Origin: an uncultured Clostridia bacterium
Lineage (GTDB): Bacteria > Bacillota > Clostridia > Oscillospirales > Ruminococcaceae
Length of the DNA: 8,927 nt
Assembly (NCBI GenBank): GCA_947175045.1
Contig: CAMWLH010000063.1
Span: 1 to 8,927, forward strand
Reading direction: 5' to 3'
Shown piece after piece: positions 1-6,192 of this stretch. The notes below the pieces were generated by a model. It had not been told where the DNA came from. It searched no databases and saw only the letters and a list, made by a program, of their open reading frames with translations. The position numbers and the translations under genes are program-made. How positions within the stretch are numbered: position 1 is the first letter of the stretch; each line of letters begins with the position of its first letter.

Positions 1-15
1 CGATTGCGGGAACCG

Positions 16-60
16 ATCGGAATCTTCTGCGAAAATTCCGACTCTTTTTGAAATTCCGAT
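16..60. repeat. Inverted/direct repeat words downstream of the second ABC gene
   Basis: ATCGGAAT (16-23) is the exact reverse complement of ATTCCGAT (53-60), and a third related word, ATTCCGA, lies at 35-41. The 17-bp word CTTTTTGAAATTCCGAT (44-60) recurs exactly at 3792-3808, where it also follows the stop codon of a minus-strand gene. No GC-rich hairpin with a U-tract is visible for the ABC operon before the window ends, so its terminator is either absent or outside the window. This is probably an edge of a dispersed intergenic repeat, cut by the window boundary. Confidence 0.5.
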
Positions 61-88
61 TCGGGGGCGCTTTGCTGACGATTTTTTT

Positions 89-1834
89 TCAGCTCTGCCT
101 GCTGTTTATAAGCTCCGCATAAAAGCCCTGTTTTTCCATCAGCTCCGTGTGAGTGCCCTGCTCCACGATACTTCCCGACTTCATGACAAGAATGCAGTCC
201 GCCTCGCGGATAGTCGACAGGCGGTGCGCCACGACAAAGCTGGTGCGCCCCTGCATCATTTTGTCAAAGGCGTTCTGTATGCGCATTTCCGTGCGGGTGT
301 CTATACTGGAGGTAGCCTCGTCAAGTATCAGCATTGGGGGCAGCGACAGCATAACGCGCGCTATGCTCAAAAGCTGCTTCTGACCCTGTGACAGATCGCC
401 GCCGTCGGTTATTACCGTATCGTAGCCCTGCGGAAGTCTCTTTATGAAGCTGTGCGCGTGAGCCGCCTTTGCCGCCGCGACTATCTCCTCAAGGGAAGCG
501 TCGGGCTTGCCGTAGGCGATATTATCCCGCACCGTTCCGCGGAATATCCATGTCTCCTGCAATACTATGCCGAAATTCCGCCTTAGGGAGCTGCGCGTTA
601 TAGAAGTCACCGGCTCGCCGCTTACGCGTATCTCTCCCGAAACCACGTCGTAGAACCTCATCAGCAGATTGATGAGCGTTGTTTTTCCGCAGCCCGTGGG
701 TCCCACTATCGCGATGTGCTGACCGCTTTTTACCGTGAGGTTCAGATTTTCGATAAGCGGCTTCTGCGGCAGATAGGAGAAGCATACGTTGTCCAGCTCC
801 ACGCGCCCGTCGCAGCTTGAGAGCTCCTTACAGTCCGCGTCGGATATCTCGGCGGGCTCGTCGATGAGCGCGAATAATCTTGCCGCCGAGGCAAGAGCGC
901 TCTGAAGCTCGGTGACTACCCCCGATATCTCGTTAAAGGGCTTGGTGTACTGGTTCGCATATTGCAAAAAGCAGGACAGGTCTCCTACGGTAAACGCGAG
1001 ATTTCCCGAGACGATATCTCCCGCCACCTTAAGCGCGCCGAATACTCCCACGCCCGCGTAAACAAGTGAGTTCACGAATCGGGTGCAGGGGTTTGTAAGG
1101 GCGGAGTAAAACTGCGCGCGGCGCCCGCAGACGTTAAGGCGCTCGTTTATTTCGCCGAATTGCTTTTCGGTCAGCTTCTCAAAGCCGAAAGCCTTTACCA
1201 GGCGCTGTCCGCCGATGTGCTCATCAATATAACCCGTAAGCTCGCCCTTTATCGAGGACTGCTCCTTAAATTTGTTGAAGCACAGCTTGGATATCACCGC
1301 CGCCACCGCGAAGGACAGCGGGGTAATGCATACCACTACCAGCGCTATCTGCCAGTTGAGGGATACCATAAAGCACAACGTTCCTATTATTGTGACAACG
1401 CCCGTGAAAAGCTGCTGAAAGCCTTGCAGCAAGCCCTCGGAGATAGCGTCGACGTCGTTTACTATGCGGCTGATGATATCTCCGTGAGCGTTCACGTCGA
1501 TATAGGAAAGGGGGAGCTTCTGCAAATGGGCGAAAGCGTCCCGCCGCAGCGACTTGACTGTGGTGTGGGTTATCTTGTTGGTGGCAAAGTACATAAGCCA
1601 CTGGCACAGCGCCACGGGCGGTATTATAGCGGCTATCCCTATCAGAATGGGGTACATAGCTTCAAAATCCACACCGCTGTCGGTAATACAGTCCACCGCG
1701 TTTCCTATCAGCACGGTGGTGTACAGCGAGAGCAGCACGCTTGCCGCGGCGCAGATTATCGTTATGACCACAAGCCCCATCTGAGGCTTGACATATTTCA
1801 GAATGCGCAGGAGAGCACCTTTTTTATTACTCAT
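89..1834 (-). CDS. Heterodimeric ABC exporter, catalytic-site half (permease-ATPase fusion)
   Basis: A 581-residue type IV ABC half-transporter that pairs with the product of the gene before it to pump substrates, often drugs or hydrophobic peptides or lipids in this family, out across the cytoplasmic membrane. The N-terminal membrane domain (about 1-310) has six likely helices, near 19-45, 60-85, 138-158, 160-185, 250-270 and 280-300. The ATPase domain (about 345-575) has Walker A GPTGCGKTT (378-386), Q-loop Q426, an altered signature LSQGQ (481-485), Walker B LILDE with the catalytic Glu506, and H-loop His537. This half therefore supplies the intact Walker B and switch residues, while its degenerate signature faces the partner's weak site, as in TM287/288-type heterodimers. 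The start is the ATG at 1834: it overlaps the upstream TGA as ATGA and has GGAGG seven bases before it. The frame is open further upstream, but that part lies inside the preceding gene. The substrate cannot be told from sequence. Confidence 0.95.
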   Translation of the reverse strand: MSNKKGALLRILKYVKPQMGLVVITIICAAASVLLSLYTTVLIGNAVDCITDSGVDFEAMYPILIGIAAIIPPVALCQWLMYFATNKITHTTVKSLRRDAFAHLQKLPLSYIDVNAHGDIISRIVNDVDAISEGLLQGFQQLFTGVVTIIGTLCFMVSLNWQIALVVVCITPLSFAVAAVISKLCFNKFKEQSSIKGELTGYIDEHIGGQRLVKAFGFEKLTEKQFGEINERLNVCGRRAQFYSALTNPCTRFVNSLVYAGVGVFGALKVAGDIVSGNLAFTVGDLSCFLQYANQYTKPFNEISGVVTELQSALASAARLFALIDEPAEISDADCKELSSCDGRVELDNVCFSYLPQKPLIENLNLTVKSGQHIAIVGPTGCGKTTLINLLMRFYDVVSGEIRVSGEPVTSITRSSLRRNFGIVLQETWIFRGTVRDNIAYGKPDASLEEIVAAAKAAHAHSFIKRLPQGYDTVITDGGDLSQGQKQLLSIARVMLSLPPMLILDEATSSIDTRTEMRIQNAFDKMMQGRTSFVVAHRLSTIREADCILVMKSGSIVEQGTHTELMEKQGFYAELINSRQS

Positions 1835-3570
1835 GCTTCCGCCTCCTGTTCCGCTATTTCCTGTTCGGTGTATTGGGTAAGACATATCTCGCGGTACACC
1901 GAGCAGCTTTTGAGAAGCTGCGAGTGTGTGCCGATACCCACTGCCTGCCCGTCGTCCAGCACGATTATCTTGTCCGCGTGGCGGATAGAGTTTGCTCTCT
2001 GCGAGATGATGACAGAGGTTATCCCGCCGCGCTGTCTGAGCGCTCCGCGCAGCTTTGCGTCGGTGGCGTAGTCAAGGGCGCTGGAGCTGTCGTCAAGTAT
2101 CAGTATCTCAGGACATTGCGACAGTGCGCGCGCTATGGCGAGGCGCTGCTTCTGACCTCCCGAGAGATTTTTTCCGCCCTGGAGGATCCTGTGATCGAGA
2201 CCGCCCTCCAGCGTGTCGGTAAATTCTTTTGCCTGCGCCGTTTCAAGGGCGCTCCGAATCTGCTCGTCGGTTATGTCGGTCCTGCCGAGGGTCATATTTT
2301 CCCGCAGAGTTCCGCTCAAAAGCTCCGTTTTCTGCGGAACCAGCCCGATCATTCGCCGAAGCTGCGCGGTGGGGTAGTCCTTAACGTCCGCGCCGTTTAT
2401 TTTTACCGAGCCGCTGTCACGGTCGTAGAATCTGCACAGCAGGTTTATAAGCGTTGATTTTCCCGAGCCCGTGCCGCCGATAACGCCGAGAGTTTCCCCC
2501 CTGTTAAGCGTGAAGGATATTCCCTCTAAAGACTTTTCGCCGCCGATATAGGAGAAATGCACGTCGTCAAATTCTATCGCCGGAGCGTCCGCATAGGTTT
2601 CGGGGGAGCTTTCCGCGCCCTTTATCGAGGGTGCGGTGTCAAATATTTCGTTTATTCTCTGCGCGGAGGCGGCCGCCTTGGTGAAGATGGTAACCAGATT
2701 AGCCACTACCACCAGCGCCAGCGATATCTGGGTCATATAGTTTACCAGCGCTATGACCTTTCCCTGGGAAAGTCCGCCCGCGTCCGCGGAGATACCGCCC
2801 AGCCATACTATCAGCAGATACGCGATGTTTACCGCTATGAATATCGCGGGATTGAGCAGCGCGTTTATCCGTCCCGCCTTTACCGCGAATTTACGGTATT
2901 CCTCCGCGGTCTCCTCAAAGCGCCGCGCCTCGTAGTCCTGCCGCGAAAAGGCTCTTACCACCCTCACGCCCGACAGGTTCTCGCGGGTTATGCGGGAGAT
3001 GCCGTCAAGGGACTTCTGCTGCTTTTTGAAGAGCTTCACGCCCGCGCTCATGATAGGGTACATTACCGCCACGATAGCGACCATTGCTCCCACAAAAATA
3101 AGCGAGAGCTTTGCGTCTATCGTAAAGGACATTATCGCCGCGCCGATCACAAGAAAAGGCGCTCTCACCACAAGCCGTATCAGCATCGCGACGGCGGTCT
3201 GTATCTGGTTTACGTCGTTGGATATCCTTGTTACCAGCGCGGGAGTTCCCAACGCGTCTATTTCCTTGTAGGAAAGCGTATTTATATGCGCGTACAGATC
3301 GGCGCGCAGCCGTGTTCCCACACCCTGCGAGGCGACCGAAGCCATATACTGGCACACCAGCGCGCAGCCAAGCCCGCACACCGCGAGTATTATCAGCGTT
3401 ATCCCGCGGCGCAGGATAAAATCCGTATCGCCCCGGGCTACTCCTATGTCGATAATTTCCGCCATTACCAGCGGCACGATAAGCTCAAATATTGCCTCAG
3501 TCAGCTTGCAGGCGGGACCCAGCGTGACGTGCAGCTTAAAATGCTTAAGATATCTCGCAAGCCTTATCAA
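1831..3570 (-). CDS. Heterodimeric ABC exporter, degenerate-site half (permease-ATPase fusion)
   Basis: A 579-residue type IV ABC half-transporter and first gene of a two-gene operon; it works as a heterodimer with the downstream product in the cytoplasmic membrane. The membrane domain (about 1-305) has likely helices near 15-45, 55-80, 130-150, 153-175, 240-262 and 272-297. The ATPase domain (about 330-565) has Walker A GGTGSGKST (365-373), Q-loop Q413 and an intact signature LSGGQKQR (469-476). Walker B reads LILDD, so the catalytic Glu is Asp495, and the H-loop reads ISQR, so the switch His is Gln524. That Asp/Gln pair marks the degenerate nucleotide site of heterodimeric exporters such as TM287/288 and BmrCD; its intact signature completes the partner's active site. 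The start is TTG at 3570, with GGAGG nine bases upstream and no ATG nearby. No MarR-type regulator gene, frequent beside such operons, lies within the window. Substrate unknown. Confidence 0.95.
   Translation of the reverse strand: MIRLARYLKHFKLHVTLGPACKLTEAIFELIVPLVMAEIIDIGVARGDTDFILRRGITLIILAVCGLGCALVCQYMASVASQGVGTRLRADLYAHINTLSYKEIDALGTPALVTRISNDVNQIQTAVAMLIRLVVRAPFLVIGAAIMSFTIDAKLSLIFVGAMVAIVAVMYPIMSAGVKLFKKQQKSLDGISRITRENLSGVRVVRAFSRQDYEARRFEETAEEYRKFAVKAGRINALLNPAIFIAVNIAYLLIVWLGGISADAGGLSQGKVIALVNYMTQISLALVVVANLVTIFTKAAASAQRINEIFDTAPSIKGAESSPETYADAPAIEFDDVHFSYIGGEKSLEGISFTLNRGETLGVIGGTGSGKSTLINLLCRFYDRDSGSVKINGADVKDYPTAQLRRMIGLVPQKTELLSGTLRENMTLGRTDITDEQIRSALETAQAKEFTDTLEGGLDHRILQGGKNLSGGQKQRLAIARALSQCPEILILDDSSSALDYATDAKLRGALRQRGGITSVIISQRANSIRHADKIIVLDDGQAVGIGTHSQLLKSCSVYREICLTQYTEQEIAEQEAEA
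1842..1846 (-). promoter_or_regulatory. Shine-Dalgarno for the second ABC gene, inside the first
   Basis: GGAGG sits seven bases before the ATG at 1834, within the last codons of the upstream ABC gene. Together with the ATGA overlap it fixes the start and implies translational coupling, giving near-equal amounts of the two subunits. Confidence 0.85.
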
Positions 3571-3579
3571 ACCTATATA

Positions 3580-3584
3580 CCTCC
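3580..3584 (-). promoter_or_regulatory. Shine-Dalgarno that decides a TTG start
   Basis: GGAGG (in CCGGAGG) lies nine bases upstream of TTG at 3570. There is no ATG or GTG between it and the conserved protein start, so TTG is the initiator of the first ABC gene. Confidence 0.8.
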
Positions 3585-3607
3585 GGAATTTTTTGTTGAT
3601 CTTAGCT

Positions 3608-3636
3608 ATTATCCCTTTAAGCTATGTTGACGAGAA
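3608..3636 (-). promoter_or_regulatory. Tentative promoter of the ABC exporter operon
   Basis: On the minus strand GATAAT (3608-3613) matches TATAAT at five of six positions. Seventeen bases further up lies TTCTCG (3631-3636), a poor -35 box. A start near 3601 would give a leader of about 30 bases ending in the Shine-Dalgarno. The weak -35 falls inside the tandem repeats at 3624-3673, consistent with an activated or repressed promoter. This is the best candidate I could find, not a firm call. Confidence 0.3.
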
Positions 3637-3673
3637 CTGAATGTTGTAAGAACTGAATGTTGACGAGAATTAA
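3624..3673. repeat. Three tandem 16-17 bp repeats upstream of the ABC operon
   Basis: The units are ATGTTGACGAGAACTGA (3624-3640), ATGTTGTAAGAACTGA (3641-3656) and ATGTTGACGAGAATTAA (3657-3673). Units one and three share a 13-base identical start, and their starts are 33 bp apart, roughly three helical turns. They lie 54-103 bp before the TTG start and overlap the candidate promoter, so they could be iterated sites for a regulator; replication slippage is the simpler alternative. Confidence 0.75.
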
Positions 3674-3680
3674 ATGATTT

Positions 3681-3757
3681 AAAAAGAATTTCAAAATTCT
3701 CACTAATCACACTCCGCTCGCTCACTTCGTTCGCTCTCTGCGCGTGCTTAGTGAGAA
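3681..3757 (-). terminator. Likely intrinsic terminator, or repeat hairpin, after the diguanylate cyclase gene
   Basis: Perfect 10-base arms TTCTCACTAA (3697-3706) and TTAGTGAGAA (3748-3757) face each other; one mismatch further in, three more pairs (CAC/GTG) extend the stem. Read on the minus strand the stem is followed at once by TTTTGAAATTCTTTTT, a broken U-tract. The loop, about 31 bases of GAGCGA-like sequence, is long for a classical terminator, so the element may equally be a repeat that doubles as one. It lies 108 or more bases after the cyclase stop. Confidence 0.45.
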
Positions 3758-3760
3758 CCG

Positions 3761-3797
3761 CGCAGCATTTGCCATTAAGGCAAATGCGCGACTTTTT
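3761..3797 (+). terminator. Strong hairpin with a plus-strand T-tract
   Basis: GCATTTGCC (3765-3773) and GGCAAATGC (3779-3787) pair perfectly around ATTAA. CGC/GCG add three outer pairs across a bulged A at 3764. On the plus strand this is followed by ACTTTTT, the form of an intrinsic terminator, yet no plus-strand gene precedes it. In the cyclase transcript, on the other strand, it would simply be a stable 3' UTR stem. It may block antisense transcription or be part of the surrounding repeat element. Confidence 0.45.
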
Positions 3798-3808
3798 GAA
3801 ATTCCGAT
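3792..3808. repeat. Second copy of the 17-bp word at 44-60
   Basis: CTTTTTGAAATTCCGAT is identical to 44-60, and weaker similarity continues for about 20 bases beyond it in both places. TTTTGAAATTC (3794-3804) is also the reverse complement of GAATTTCAAAA (3686-3696), so the copy forms the outer arm of a nested inverted repeat enclosing both hairpins of this spacer. Confidence 0.6.
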
Positions 3809-3861
3809 GCGCGGGCGGTATGTTGCCCTTTGTTAGCGCCCCTATTATGCGCGGGCGTTAT
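3807..3861. repeat. Direct repeat of ATGCGCGGGCGKTAT
   Basis: The words at 3807-3821 and 3847-3861 differ by one base (G/T) and start 40 bp apart. A third, 13/15 related word lies at 5856-5870, upstream of the same gene, where similarity continues for another 17 bases. With the hairpins and tandem repeats, these words occupy most of the gene-free stretch 3571-3864, in which I see no coding region. Confidence 0.5.
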
Positions 3862-3864
3862 ATA

Positions 3865-5763
3865 TCAGCTTCTCGGCTTTCTCTTATATTTAGCCTTATC
3901 CTCATACATAAGCCTGTCGGCAAGCTCTATAAGGGAATCCACATCGTCTATTCCGTCCAGCGGAGCGCAGTAGACTCCTATGCTGACCACTACCTTAAAG
4001 GGATACCCCGACTCGCTGTTGAGCCGTTCAAGCGCCTCGCGGAAACGCTCCCGATAGCTTCTTCCGCGCTCCACGGCGTCGCCGCGGCATATTCTCGCCG
4101 CCACGAACTCGTCGCCGCCGAAGCGGGAGCAAACCGTCTCATCATCCTCCGCCGCCTCGGCGAGCGCCTTTGCGGTGATTATCAGCGCGTCGTCCCCCGC
4201 GGCATGCCCGAAGTTGTCGTTTATGTACTTCATGTCGTTCATGTCCGCGGACACTACGAATATATCCTGCGCCCTGCGCAGCCTGCCGCTGCGGAATTTA
4301 TCGTAAAACCCGTATCTGTTGAATATTCCCGTAAGCTGATCGTGGGTGAACAGAAAGCTCAGACGGCTGTTGAGGCTCAGCATATGCTCGTGCAGGCGTA
4401 TTGTCTCTATGCAGCGGTTTACCATAAGAGAAAAACTGTGAATGCTCTCGGTGTGCTGCTCGTAGGTCACATATGGCGTTGCAAGGTATCCTATCGCCCT
4501 GTCTTGAAAATGTATGGGCAGTATAAACGCCGCGTTGTTCTCGCCGAACACGGGCGAAAGGTCGGGCAGAAACTCCCTTGAGTCAAAATCGCAGCCCTCG
4601 CCGCTGTTGTCGTCAAAAATACTTACAAACAGATTCATCTCCTGGGGATAGACGCATTCCTTTTTTTCTTCGGGTATATCCTCTCCGTCAAAAAGGCTTA
4701 TAAAGCTCTTTGCCACGCCCAGCGCCGAGCCTTTCATGCCCCTCCGATGCAGAACCTCTCTGAAATTATCGGGGGTGGGATTAGCGGCGATCTGGTCCTC
4801 CGTGCCGTCCATATGTTCCTCGTAACTTCTTGTGTAGGAGTAGTTGTGAATAAGATCCATAAGCGTATGATTGATCTCATACATATTTTTCGACTCGCAG
4901 CCGCAGCTCTCCGAAAAGCGGGTGGTGTACTGAAGCTCCGTTTCGCAGCGGGCGGCGTTTTTATCCCCGCATATCCTGTCGAGCATACTTACGATCTCTT
5001 TCCCCAGCTTATCCGTGTCCATAAACGCGGTGCAGAGTCTGGGCGAGTGATACTTCTCCGTTTCAATTCCGTCAAAGCCCGTAACTATAACGTCTCCGGG
5101 AACTCGGTATCCCTTTTCACCCAGCTTAAGGCATACTGCCATAGCCATGCTGTCGTTGCAGCACACAAAAGCGTCTGGAAGAGACTCCCCGCTCGCGAAA
5201 AACTCATCCATAGCCTGATATGTCGGCATTTCCCAGAAATCGCCGTACATTATATCCTTTTCCTCCAGCGTCAGCCCGCTGCGCGCCATTACCTCACGAC
5301 AACTGTCTATTCTTGTCTGGGAGAAGTCGTTGTTGCGCACTCCCGCCACCAGCTTTATTCTGCGGCAGTTATGCGCCTTTATAACGTGCTCCACTATACG
5401 GCTGAACGCGTCGCCGTATCCGAAAAAAACGCGTGAAGCCCCCGGCGTTTCCACATCGATAGATATAAGCGGAACATTGTGAGCGGCACACCGCGCGGCG
5501 GTCTTTTCCACCACCGACTTGTCATTTATGCTTGTGGGGTAGATTATCACCGCGTCCAGCTCGTCATAATTCATCACATCGAAAACGCTCGCGGCGCCCA
5601 GGTCGTTTTTGGTCTTGTAATACAGATCCTCAAAGCAGTGGAAAATATAAAGCCTGTATTTCCCGCTTTCCTTAATATACTTCACCAGGCTTGCCAGAAA
5701 AGGTTTTACCGGCTCCTTCTGCGCCATAGCGCACACCACGCCGATATTCATGAACTCTTTCAT
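3865..5763 (-). CDS. Diguanylate cyclase with cytosolic LacI-type ligand-binding sensor
   Basis: A 632-residue protein predicted to make the second messenger c-di-GMP from two GTP in response to a small ligand. Residues 5-285 resemble the periplasmic-binding-protein-like core of LacI regulators, including the typical stretch GFDGIETEKYHSPRL (229-243), but there is no HTH and no signal peptide or membrane segment, so the sensor should be cytosolic. An ESCGCE motif (285-290) ends it. A middle region (about 290-465) is unassigned, perhaps GAF-like, and leads into a helical linker. The GGDEF domain (about 470-628) has DQLTGIFNR (475-483), metal-binding DMND (507-510), an intact GGDEF (549-553) and SIGV (594-597). 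The inhibitory RxxD I-site is replaced by DDET (540-543), so product inhibition through the primary site is not expected. The start is ATG at 5763, with AAGAGG seven bases upstream; an open frame extends 29 codons further but lacks family similarity. No partner gene is adjacent, and the ligand is unknown. Confidence 0.92.
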   Translation of the reverse strand: MKEFMNIGVVCAMAQKEPVKPFLASLVKYIKESGKYRLYIFHCFEDLYYKTKNDLGAASVFDVMNYDELDAVIIYPTSINDKSVVEKTAARCAAHNVPLISIDVETPGASRVFFGYGDAFSRIVEHVIKAHNCRRIKLVAGVRNNDFSQTRIDSCREVMARSGLTLEEKDIMYGDFWEMPTYQAMDEFFASGESLPDAFVCCNDSMAMAVCLKLGEKGYRVPGDVIVTGFDGIETEKYHSPRLCTAFMDTDKLGKEIVSMLDRICGDKNAARCETELQYTTRFSESCGCESKNMYEINHTLMDLIHNYSYTRSYEEHMDGTEDQIAANPTPDNFREVLHRRGMKGSALGVAKSFISLFDGEDIPEEKKECVYPQEMNLFVSIFDDNSGEGCDFDSREFLPDLSPVFGENNAAFILPIHFQDRAIGYLATPYVTYEQHTESIHSFSLMVNRCIETIRLHEHMLSLNSRLSFLFTHDQLTGIFNRYGFYDKFRSGRLRRAQDIFVVSADMNDMKYINDNFGHAAGDDALIITAKALAEAAEDDETVCSRFGGDEFVAARICRGDAVERGRSYRERFREALERLNSESGYPFKVVVSIGVYCAPLDGIDDVDSLIELADRLMYEDKAKYKRKPRS

Positions 5764-5770
5764 ACTCTCG

Positions 5771-5776
5771 CCTCTT
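5771..5776 (-). promoter_or_regulatory. Shine-Dalgarno that decides the cyclase start
   Basis: AAGAGG lies seven bases before the ATG at 5763. It favours this start over the upstream in-frame ATG at 5850, whose extra 29 residues are arginine-rich and unlike a LacI-type N-terminus, and over the ATG four codons further in. Confidence 0.75.
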
Positions 5777-5803
5777 ATTCTTAAAAAAATTTTCCGTGAC
5801 CCG

Positions 5804-5837
5804 CCCGCAAAACTCCGCTGCGCTCCGTTTTCGCGGG
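5804..5837. repeat. Stem-loop in the cyclase leader
   Basis: CCCGCAAAAC (5804-5813) pairs with GTTTT(C)GCGGG (5827-5837), ten pairs with a bulged C, around a 13-base loop. It sits 41-74 bases before the cyclase ATG. A T-rich run follows on the minus strand after about 13 bases, too far for a normal terminator. It may be a leader structure or repeat debris. Confidence 0.5.
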
Positions 5838-5986
5838 CTCTCGCGGACAATTTTCCTGCGTGGGCGTTATACTGCTCTTTGCGAGCGTTTTTTTGCTGCG
5901 CGTGCTAAGTGTTATCCTTTGCCAATAATTCTTTTGTGCGGTTTTAATAGCGGGGAAAGGGAAGCGGGAGTACGGGGGAAACCGCC

Positions 5987-6003
5987 GCAGCGAAGCATGC
6001 TGC
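5987..6003. repeat. Small inverted repeat with GAA-containing loop
   Basis: GCAGC (5987-5991) pairs with GCTGC (5999-6003) around GAAGCAT. The GCGAAGC core (5990-5996) is a sequence known to form very stable DNA mini-hairpins with a GAA triloop. Confidence 0.5.
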
Positions 6004-6012
6004 TATGTTGTA

Positions 6013-6027
6013 GGTTTTGTAAAAACC
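6013..6027. repeat. Perfect 6-bp hairpin, GGTTTT/AAAACC
   Basis: GGTTTT (6013-6018) and AAAACC (6022-6027) pair around GTA. There is no adjacent T-tract on either strand beyond the stem, so it is not a terminator. It is one of a row of closely spaced small stems in this spacer. Confidence 0.45.
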
Positions 6028-6040
6028 GATAACACGGCAG

Positions 6041-6066
6041 ACCGGCACGAACGAAGTTCGCGCGGT
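6041..6066. repeat. Hairpin with C-GAA-G apex
   Basis: CGAAC (6048-6052) and GTTCG (6056-6060) pair around a GAA triloop; outer arms ACCG (6041-6044) and CGGT (6063-6066) extend it with an internal loop. The apex sequence CGAACGAAG also occurs on the minus strand in the loop of the structure at 3697-3757. Confidence 0.5.
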
Positions 6067-6140
6067 GCTTAGCGGTTTGTGATCTGAGGGGGGAAATTTT
6101 TCCGCTTTTGCCGGATCGTTTTCTTCCCCTCGCAGGCGGC

Positions 6141-6192
6141 TTCCGACCTCCTCATGAAGGTTTCGCCACGGTTAAAGGCGAGACAATCGGAA
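6141..6192. repeat. Nested inverted repeats just after the mreB stop
   Basis: Outer arms TTCCGA (6141-6146) and TCGGAA (6187-6192) enclose inner arms TCGCC (6163-6167) and GGCGA (6177-6181). The structure begins three bases after the mreB stop codon. On the minus strand no U-tract follows it, so it is a possible 3' end stabiliser and not a convincing terminator. Confidence 0.45.

Noticed and set aside
1160..2071. 303-codon plus-strand open frame opposite the ABC operon
   Set aside because: It lies antisense to two well-supported transporter genes, has no family resemblance and no ribosome site, and its rich Arg/His/Tyr composition is typical of the complement of GC-rich coding sequence.
2557..3630. 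357-codon plus-strand open frame opposite the first ABC gene
   Set aside because: Shadow of the minus-strand gene; composition is dominated by Arg, Tyr and His with no recognisable motif.
3700..3760. Possible CRISPR-like or satellite array from GAGCGA-type repetition
   Set aside because: The repetition is a few degenerate 5-6 base words inside one hairpin loop; there are no regular spacers or repeats of CRISPR length.
3751..4581. 276-codon plus-strand frame opposite the GGDEF domain
   Set aside because: Antisense to a clearly conserved catalytic domain, with no supporting ribosome site or motif.
5764..5850. N-terminal extension of the cyclase to the ATG at 5850
   Set aside because: The added 29 residues are Arg-rich, pass through a stem-loop, and lack a ribosome site, while the ATG at 5763 has AAGAGG at good spacing and begins at the first strand of the sensor fold.
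5870..5893. Possible plus-strand terminator, GCTC-tttgc-GAGC followed by T7
   Set aside because: The stem is only four pairs and there is no plus-strand gene upstream.
5796..6032. 78-codon plus-strand ATG frame in the spacer
   Set aside because: Runs through inverted repeats, lacks a Shine-Dalgarno, and the peptide (rich in Arg and Cys) resembles no protein I know.
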